Program-made: the position numbers and the translations under genes
Assembly: GCA_002454505.1 (NCBI GenBank)
Contig: DKJA01000070.1
Coordinates: 1-48,676, forward strand
Origin: Oxalobacteraceae bacterium UBA6704
GTDB lineage: Bacteria > Pseudomonadota > Gammaproteobacteria > Burkholderiales > Burkholderiaceae_D
Direction: 5' to 3'
Length of the DNA stretch: 48,676 nt
Notes under the pieces: model-generated
Databases searched by the model: none
What the model saw: the letters and a program-made list of their open reading frames with translations, nothing else
Told to the model about the DNA's origin: nothing
Part shown: piece by piece, positions 44,099 through 48,676 of the stretch
How positions within the stretch are numbered: position 1 is the first letter of the stretch
How the letters are laid out: each line of letters opens with the position of its first letter

Positions 44099-44542
44099 TC
44101 AGTTGCGCGGCGGAGTGTACGTCAGCGGCTTGACCGGCACCTGCACTTCCACGTTCTCGCGCTTGCCGCCCTTCTGCTCGATGACGAGCGTCAGCGGCAC
44201 CGTGTCGCCTTCCTTCAGCTGGTTCTTCAGCCCCATCAGCATCACGTGATAGCCGCCCGGCGCCAGGTTCACCGGCTTGCCGGCCGGCAGGTCGATGCCC
44301 GCCACGCGGTTCATCTGCATGCGGTTGTCCGCCATCTTCATCTCGTGCAGTTCCGCCGTGGCGACGGGCGTGCGGACGTCGACCAGCCGCGCATCCGTCT
44401 TCGATTCGATCTGCAGGAAGGCGCCGGACGCTTTCGCGGCCGGCACCGTGCCGCGTGCCCACGCGTCCTTGACGGTGACCTGGGCCTGGGCGGCGGTGGC
44501 GAAGCTGGCCGCCAGCAAGGCGGCAACGAGGGTGATTTTCAT
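44099..44542 (-). CDS. periplasmic copper chaperone PCu(A)C
   Basis: The 147-residue precursor has a signal peptide (MKITLVAALLAASFATAAQA) and the complete Cu(I)-binding motif H-x10-M-x21-H-x-M as His66, Met77, His99 and Met101 (HEMKMADNRMQM ... GGYHVMLM). Such proteins deliver copper to the CuA site of cytochrome oxidase, often with Sco. No sco or oxidase gene is adjacent. A TATAAT box lies upstream on the minus strand. Confidence 0.94.
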   Translation of the reverse strand: MKITLVAALLAASFATAAQAQVTVKDAWARGTVPAAKASGAFLQIESKTDARLVDVRTPVATAELHEMKMADNRMQMNRVAGIDLPAGKPVNLAPGGYHVMLMGLKNQLKEGDTVPLTLVIEQKGGKRENVEVQVPVKPLTYTPPRN

Positions 44543-44576
44543 GGCTGTCCCGAAAAGTGGAAAGAAGGCGCAGGCG

Positions 44577-44582
44577 ATTATA
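44577..44582 (-). promoter_or_regulatory. -10 box of the copper chaperone gene
   Basis: TATAAT on the minus strand gives a predicted start near 44570 and a leader of about 28 nt before the ATG at 44542. No good -35 is visible in the GC-rich sequence upstream. Confidence 0.4.
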
Positions 44583-44657
44583 GCCCCCGCTGCACGGCGC
44601 CGCTTTCCCCGCTAAGATGGCGGGCTGTTTTTCGATGATGTGAATCAGGAGATCCGA

Positions 44658-45776
44658 ATGTCCGCTACTTTCGCCGCCGCGCTGGATGATGTGCTCGCGC
44701 GCTCGCTGGCCCGAGAGCGCATCGTCGGCGCCGTGGTGCTGGTGGCGCGCGACGGCGAGATCGTCTACCGCCGCGCCGCCGGCCTGGCGGACCGCGAGGC
44801 TGGCCTGCCGATGCGCGAAGACGCGATCTTCCGCATCGCCTCGTTCACCAAGCCGCTGGTGGCCACCACCGCGCTGAAGCTGGCCGCCGACGACACGATC
44901 GACCTGGCCGCGCCCATCGCCACGTGGCTGCCCGACTTCCGCCCCCGCCTGCCGGACGGCACCGCGCCGGACATCGCGCTGCACCACCTGCTGACGCACA
45001 CGGCCGGCCTGTCCTATGGCTTCCTGGAAGCGCCGGGCGGCCCTTACGAGCGGGCCGGCGTGTCCGATGGCCTCGACCAGCCGGGCCTGGCGCTGCAGGA
45101 CAACCTGGCCCGCATCGCCTCGGTGCCGCTGGCCTATGCGCCGGGCACGGCCTGGCGCTATTCGATGGCGACGGACGTGCTGGGCGCCGTGCTGGAGGCG
45201 GCCACCGGCATGCCCCTGCCGCAGCTCGTGCAGCGCGAAGTGACGGGCCAGCTGCGCATGCGCGATACCGCCTTCGCGGTGCTGGACGAAACGCGCCTCG
45301 CCGTGCCCTATGCCGATGCGCGGCCGGCGCCGCTGCGGATGGGCGATGCGGCGGCCGTCAAGTTCATCGAGGGTTACGCGCATTTCGCGCCGGGGCGGAT
45401 CTTCGACCCGGCATCGTATCCGTCCGGCGGTTCCGGCATGGCCGGCACGGCGGACGATTTCATGCGGTTTTTATTGAGCCTGCGCACGTCGCACCGGGGC
45501 GTGCTGCAGGCGGCGCAGGTCGACCGCACCGGCGTCCAGGCGCAGACGCAGGGCCCCGGCTGGGGCTTCGGCTACCTGGGCGCCGTGCTGGGCGATCCGC
45601 GGCTGGCGCACTCGCCGCAGTCGCCCGGCACGCTGCAGTGGGGCGGTGCGTACGGCCACCAGTGGTTCTACGATCCGGCGGCCGATATCGCGCTGGTGCT
45701 GATGACCAACACGACGTTCGAGGGCATGGCGGGCGCGTTGCCGCGGGATGTGAGGAATGCAATCTACCGGGGCTGA
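44658..45776 (+). CDS. cytoplasmic-type serine hydrolase, class C beta-lactamase family
   Basis: The 372-residue protein has the catalytic SFTK at residues 62-65, the second motif as YSMATDVLG (WRYSMATDVLGAVLEAATG) and a C-terminal GGAYGHQWFYDPAADIALVLMTNTT. No signal peptide is visible, unlike the family member at 17520. Such enzymes are usually esterases or peptidases. ATG 44658 has AGGAG 6 nt upstream; a GTG at 44640 is also in frame but has no such site. Confidence 0.9.
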   Translation: MSATFAAALDDVLARSLARERIVGAVVLVARDGEIVYRRAAGLADREAGLPMREDAIFRIASFTKPLVATTALKLAADDTIDLAAPIATWLPDFRPRLPDGTAPDIALHHLLTHTAGLSYGFLEAPGGPYERAGVSDGLDQPGLALQDNLARIASVPLAYAPGTAWRYSMATDVLGAVLEAATGMPLPQLVQREVTGQLRMRDTAFAVLDETRLAVPYADARPAPLRMGDAAAVKFIEGYAHFAPGRIFDPASYPSGGSGMAGTADDFMRFLLSLRTSHRGVLQAAQVDRTGVQAQTQGPGWGFGYLGAVLGDPRLAHSPQSPGTLQWGGAYGHQWFYDPAADIALVLMTNTTFEGMAGALPRDVRNAIYRG

Positions 45777-45784
45777 TGCCCGGC

Positions 45785-46327
45785 CTACCGCTCCGACTTC
45801 CAGGTTTCCCGATCCACCTGTACCGTCTCGTTACCGTCGGTCAGCCAGATCTGGCCATCCTGGATCGTGCACTGCAGCTGCATGTTCCGCTGCGCCATTT
45901 TCTCCAGCGCGGCCGTCGCTTCGGACGCCAGGTTCACCACCGTCAGGTTCTTGGCGCGGTCGACCTTGTTGGCGATGCCCTTCCACCAGATCGGGCTGGC
46001 GGTGCTGTAGCTGTACACGTAGACGTGCTCGGCGCGGCCGGCGCCCTTCAGAATGCGGCGCTCTTCCGGCTGGCCGATCTCGATCCACAGCTCGATCGCG
46101 TCCGTCAGGTCCTTCTGCCACAGGTCCGGTTCCTCGACGTCGAACATGCCCTTGGTGAACGTCAGCGTGTCGCTGGCGTGGATCGCGAAGGCCAGCACGC
46201 GCACCATCATGCGCTCGTCCGTTTCGGACGGGTGGCGCGCCAGCGTCAGCAGGTGGGTGCCGTAGTAATTGCGGTCCATGTCGGCGATCGACAGTTCCGC
46301 CTTGTAGATTGTTGCCTTGAGTGCCAT
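45785..46327 (-). CDS. yaeQ: YaeQ family protein
   Basis: The 180-residue protein matches the YaeQ family over its full length (MALKATIYKAELSIADMDRNYYGTHLLTLARHPSETDERMMVRVLAFAIHA, DLTDAIELWIEIGQPEERRI). The fold is PD-(D/E)XK-like, and the function is unknown. It lies 18 bp downstream of purU on the same strand, so the two are probably cotranscribed. Confidence 0.94.
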   Translation of the reverse strand: MALKATIYKAELSIADMDRNYYGTHLLTLARHPSETDERMMVRVLAFAIHASDTLTFTKGMFDVEEPDLWQKDLTDAIELWIEIGQPEERRILKGAGRAEHVYVYSYSTASPIWWKGIANKVDRAKNLTVVNLASEATAALEKMAQRNMQLQCTIQDGQIWLTDGNETVQVDRETWKSER

Positions 46328-46345
46328 TGAATCGATCTAAACGGT

Positions 46346-47212
46346 TTATTTGAAAATGACGGTACGGTGACCGTTCTGCAGGATGCGGTGTTCGACGAAC
46401 CATTTGACGGCCCGCGCCAGCACCACGCATTCGACGTCGCGGCCGATCGCGGACAGCGTGTCGCCATCCATCGCGTGGTCGACGCGCTCGACGTCCTGTT
46501 CGATGATCGGGCCTTCGTCCAGGTCGCCCGTGACGAAGTGGGCGGTGGCGCCGATCAGCTTCACGCCGCGCTGGTGCGCCTGCGCATACGGTTTCGCGCC
46601 CTTGAAGCTGGGCAGGAAGGAATGGTGGATATTGATCGCCCGGCCCTTCAGCTGCGCGCACAGGGCCGGCGACAGGATCTGCATGTAGCGGGCCAGCACC
46701 ACCAGGTCGATCCGGTGGGTGTCCAGCAGCTCGACGATGCGCGCCTCCTGCGCCAGCTTGGCCGCTTCCGGCGCGCCGGCCGCCAGCGGCAGGTGGTGGA
46801 ACGGAATATTGTAGCTGGCCGCCAGCTGGTAGAAGTCCATGTGGTTCGACACGATGGCCGGGATCTCCACCGGCAGCAGGCCGCTCTTGTAGCGGAACAG
46901 CAGGTCGTTCAGGCAATGGCCGATCTTCGACACCATCAGCAGCACGCGCGGCTTGGCGTGCGCATCGTGCAGCGTCCATTCCAGCCGCAGCATATCGCCC
47001 AGTTCCGCGAAGTCGGCGCGCAGCACCTCGTCCGTGACCGCGCCGTCTTCCGCGGCGAAATGCACGCGCATGAAGAAGCGCTGGGTTTCCTGGTCGCCGA
47101 ACTGCGCGGAGTCGAGGATGTTGCAGCCATGCCCGGCAAGAAAGCCGGACACGCGGTGCACGATGCCGCGCTGGTCGGGGCAGGAAAGCGTCAGGATGTA
47201 TTCGGGATGCAT
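46346..47212 (-). CDS. purU: formyltetrahydrofolate deformylase
   Basis: PurU releases formate from 10-formyl-THF. The 288-residue protein has an N-terminal ACT domain (ILTLSCPDQRGIVHRVSGFLAGHGCNILDSAQF) and a C-terminal formyl-transferase fold. Catalytic segments are INIHHSFLPSFKGAKPYAQAHQRGVKLIGATAHFVTGDLDEGPIIEQD, containing the conserved Asn, His and Asp. ATG 47212 (MHPEYI) gives the usual family N-terminus; an in-frame ATG at 47227 adds five residues. Confidence 0.95.
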   Translation of the reverse strand: MHPEYILTLSCPDQRGIVHRVSGFLAGHGCNILDSAQFGDQETQRFFMRVHFAAEDGAVTDEVLRADFAELGDMLRLEWTLHDAHAKPRVLLMVSKIGHCLNDLLFRYKSGLLPVEIPAIVSNHMDFYQLAASYNIPFHHLPLAAGAPEAAKLAQEARIVELLDTHRIDLVVLARYMQILSPALCAQLKGRAINIHHSFLPSFKGAKPYAQAHQRGVKLIGATAHFVTGDLDEGPIIEQDVERVDHAMDGDTLSAIGRDVECVVLARAVKWFVEHRILQNGHRTVIFK

Positions 47213-47366
47213 TGCGCGGGAAATCATGGCCGGAAATGGTCAGCGGAAAGGGGGACTGAGCCGGCTATTGTCGCACGAACGGACGGGCCGACCAAGGCCG
47301 CCAGGGCGCCGGCAGCCGTTGCGCAGCGGCACGCGGCGCCGGCGCTGCGGATTCCTGGCGATCGCC

Positions 47367-47394
47367 GGAACTTAAGCCGGCTCACCTTCTCTAA
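47367..47394 (+). promoter_or_regulatory. sigma-E-like (ECF) promoter of the KGG-repeat gene
   Basis: GGAACTT (47367-47373), a 16-bp spacer and TCTAA (47390-47394) match the RpoE consensus and its spacing. Transcription would start near 47400, leaving about 75 nt before the ATG at 47477. No sigma-70 boxes of similar quality are visible in the 264-bp interval to purU. Confidence 0.6.
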
Positions 47395-47476
47395 CCAGAC
47401 GAAGCGGCCGACCTTGCCGCGTCAGGGCCCGGGCCCTTCGCCCGGATCGAGCATTCTTCGCAGAGAGAGGTGAAAA

Positions 47477-47821
47477 ATGGCTACAAATCAGGGTTCCCAG
47501 GCAGGTGAGCAGCAAGGCAGAGGCAGCAGCCAGCGGTCCGACAACCAGAGCAGTCAGAAAAGCACCAGCAAACGTGGGTTCGCCGCGATGGATGAAGCAA
47601 CACAACGCCAGATCGCCAGCAAAGGCGGCCAGGCGGCCCACCAGAAAGGGACTGCGCATGAATTCGATTCCGAAGAAGCCCGCCGCGCCGGGCAGAAAGG
47701 CGGCGAGGCCGTGAGCCGCGACCGTGAACACATGGCGGAAATCGGGCGCAAGGGCGGCGAAAGCCGGCAATCGGCCAACCGGATGGCGCGCCAGGGCGCC
47801 ACCAAGGAAGAGAAGCGTTGA
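47477..47821 (+). CDS. KGG-repeat stress protein (GsiB/YciG-like)
   Basis: The 114-residue hydrophilic protein has a Gln/Ser-rich N-terminus (about 1-30). Three KGG repeats follow: IASKGGQAAHQKG, AGQKGGEAVSRD and IGRKGGESRQS, with RGFAAMDEATQRQ before them. KGG proteins are associated with general stress and desiccation and are probably disordered. AGAGAGG precedes the ATG. The sigma-E-like promoter upstream fits an envelope-stress role. dps follows on the same strand. Confidence 0.88.
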   Translation: MATNQGSQAGEQQGRGSSQRSDNQSSQKSTSKRGFAAMDEATQRQIASKGGQAAHQKGTAHEFDSEEARRAGQKGGEAVSRDREHMAEIGRKGGESRQSANRMARQGATKEEKR

Positions 47822-47828
47822 ACGTCGC

Positions 47829-47887
47829 GGGCCGGGCTTTCCTCCCTGCCGAAAGGGAGAACCCGGCCCCGCCCTCCGGACGGGGCC
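47829..47887 (+). other. two overlapping, mutually exclusive hairpins between the KGG gene and dps
   Basis: Hairpin 1 pairs GGGCCGGG (47829-47836) with CCCGGCCC (47862-47869), with an inner CTCCCT/AGGGAG stem. Hairpin 2 pairs GGCCCCG (47865-47871) with CGGGGCC (47881-47887). They share 47865-47869, so only one can form. No T-run follows. The region may stop or process the KGG transcript before dps. Confidence 0.45.
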
Positions 47888-48036
47888 GTACCGGTCCGGC
47901 ACGCCCTGTCGCCGCGATCGCCAACAAACCGAGCCATACGGCAACTGCCTCCGTTGCCCTGTCACGCTGCCGGCGCGGCGCCGCCGCGAACCATGCTCAG
48001 CCGCACCGTTGGCGCACGCGTTTGAATTGTCTGCGC

Positions 48037-48042
48037 TACAAT
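48037..48042 (+). promoter_or_regulatory. -10 candidate for dps
   Basis: TACAAT predicts a start near 48049 and a 32-nt leader to the ATG at 48081. The only -35-like hexamers (TTGAAT at 48022, TTGGCG at 48009) have wrong spacing, so an activator or another sigma factor may be involved. Confidence 0.35.
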
Positions 48043-48080
48043 CGACTTCAGTTCCCCGACATTCCCATGAAGAGGCAGAC

Positions 48081-48584
48081 ATGAACGACAAAGCACAACT
48101 CGACGCACTGAAAACCCCAACCGACCTGGGCAACAAAGCCCGCCAGGACGTGGCCCAAGGCCTCAATGCCCTGCTGGCCGATACGTTCGCGCTGTATATC
48201 AAGTGCAAGAATTTCCACTGGCACGTGACGGGTCCGCACTTCCGCTCCTACCACCTGCTGCTGGACGAACAGGCCACGGCGATCTACACGATGCTGGACC
48301 CGATCGCCGAGCGCGTCCGCAAGCTGGGCGGCAGCACGATCCGGTCGATTGGCCATATCGCCAAGCTGCAGCGCATCCAGGACAACGATGCGCCGTTCGT
48401 CGAAGCGACCGCCATGCTGGACGAGCTGCGTGCCGACAACCAGGCGCTGGTGAAATCCATGCGCGAAGTGCACGATGTGTGCGACAAGGATAACGACATC
48501 GCCACCGCCAGCCTGCTGGAAAACTGGATCGACGAAGCAGAGCAGCGTATCTGGTTCCTGTTCGAATCGACCCGCACTTCGTAA
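48081..48584 (+). CDS. dps: Dps family ferritin-like DNA-protection protein
   Basis: The 167-residue protein forms the usual Dps dodecamer that oxidises and stores iron and binds DNA under stress. The ferroxidase segment FHWHVTGPHFRSYHLLLDEQATAIYTMLDPIAERVRKLGG carries the His, Asp and Glu ligands (about residues 46-66), and the C-terminal helix is ASLLENWIDEAEQRIWFLFEST. Length is typical. It lies 259 bp downstream of the KGG stress gene. Confidence 0.95.
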   Translation: MNDKAQLDALKTPTDLGNKARQDVAQGLNALLADTFALYIKCKNFHWHVTGPHFRSYHLLLDEQATAIYTMLDPIAERVRKLGGSTIRSIGHIAKLQRIQDNDAPFVEATAMLDELRADNQALVKSMREVHDVCDKDNDIATASLLENWIDEAEQRIWFLFESTRTS

Positions 48585-48590
48585 GCCGCT

Positions 48591-48676
48591 TTACCCCACC
48601 CTGCCGACGATGACGCTGGACGCCTTGAACAGCGCCGTCGCCGGCATGCCCTCGGCCAGCGCCAGCGCCTGCTCGC
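48591..48676 (-). CDS. 3' end of a TOBE-domain molybdate-binding protein (ModE-like), partial
   Basis: The last 28 codons on the minus strand read EQALALAEGMPATALFKASSVIVGRVG and a TAA stop. This matches the end of a TOBE domain as found in ModE or Mop-type molybdate-binding proteins (ATALFKASSVIVG). The gene continues beyond the window. Its stop lies 6 bp from the dps stop in convergent orientation. Confidence 0.6.
   Translation of the reverse strand, partial: EQALALAEGMPATALFKASSVIVGRVG

Noticed and set aside
47841..47887. Rho-independent terminator after the KGG gene
   Set aside because: The stems are strong but no T-run follows either of them, so they are listed as competing hairpins rather than a terminator.

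Overview
The window looks like chromosome from a high-GC betaproteobacterium, most likely family Oxalobacteraceae (Massilia, Pseudoduganella or a close relative). The reasons are the protein sequences, the gene orders trxB / ftsK-lolA-rarA, nadE-PII and hemCDXY / ppc, the long N-terminal extension on RpoD, and abundant intergenic GGGGACNGTCCCC repeats. It is mostly ordinary core genome. I see no prophage, transposase, CRISPR array, tRNA or rRNA.

Layout. 1-4.7 kb: a small membrane peptide and the minus-strand run ftsK-lolA-rarA. 4.9-7.5 kb: trxB, a Smr-domain gene and a TRIC-type channel on the plus strand, with a composite repeat between the last two. 7.5-9.9 kb: nadE followed by a PII protein (minus). 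10-17.5 kb: a FemAB-like acetyltransferase, a 1559-residue helicase-nuclease (DUF4011/DUF3320 type, possible defence gene) and two unassigned membrane proteins. 17.5-23.9 kb: a serine hydrolase and a drug-efflux locus (NodT-type outer-membrane factor divergent from hxlR-emrA-emrB, then grxC). 24-31.7 kb: ppa, hemCDXY (minus) and the divergent ppc. 31.9-36 kb: a GIN/DUF2807 protein, a 49-residue membrane peptide, a GNAT enzyme, yjdM, and an abutting convergent pair encoding an exported SMP-30-type lactonase and a Tat-exported glucose-fructose-oxidoreductase-like enzyme. 36.2-40.4 kb: rpoD with an unusual upstream promoter-terminator unit, then proQ overlapping a DEDD exonuclease gene. 40.4-45.8 kb: two multihaem cytochromes c, a truncated RlmI-like protein, a second GIN protein, a PCu(A)C copper chaperone and a second serine hydrolase. 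45.8-48.7 kb: purU-yaeQ, a KGG-repeat stress protein behind a sigma-E-like promoter, dps, and the 3' end of a TOBE-domain gene.

Two repeat families stand out. Family I is a REPIN-like pair of inverted REPs, each made of two near-palindromes GGGGACNGTCCC. Full or partial copies lie at 6588-6767, 9955-10059, 31701-31730 and 36110-36211. Family II is a long hairpin with CCGGTGACAGGCTCC arms. One copy is nested inside the first family I element (6653-6716) and one stands alone (32572-32639). The most interesting signals are this repeat architecture and its apparent use as promoter and terminator parts, the promoter-leader-terminator upstream of rpoD, the truncated RlmI, the sigma-E-like promoter of the KGG gene, the shared operator of the efflux locus, and the possible periplasmic sugar oxidoreductase/lactonase pair. 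All functional claims rest on reading the sequence by eye and on family knowledge; no search or computation was run.
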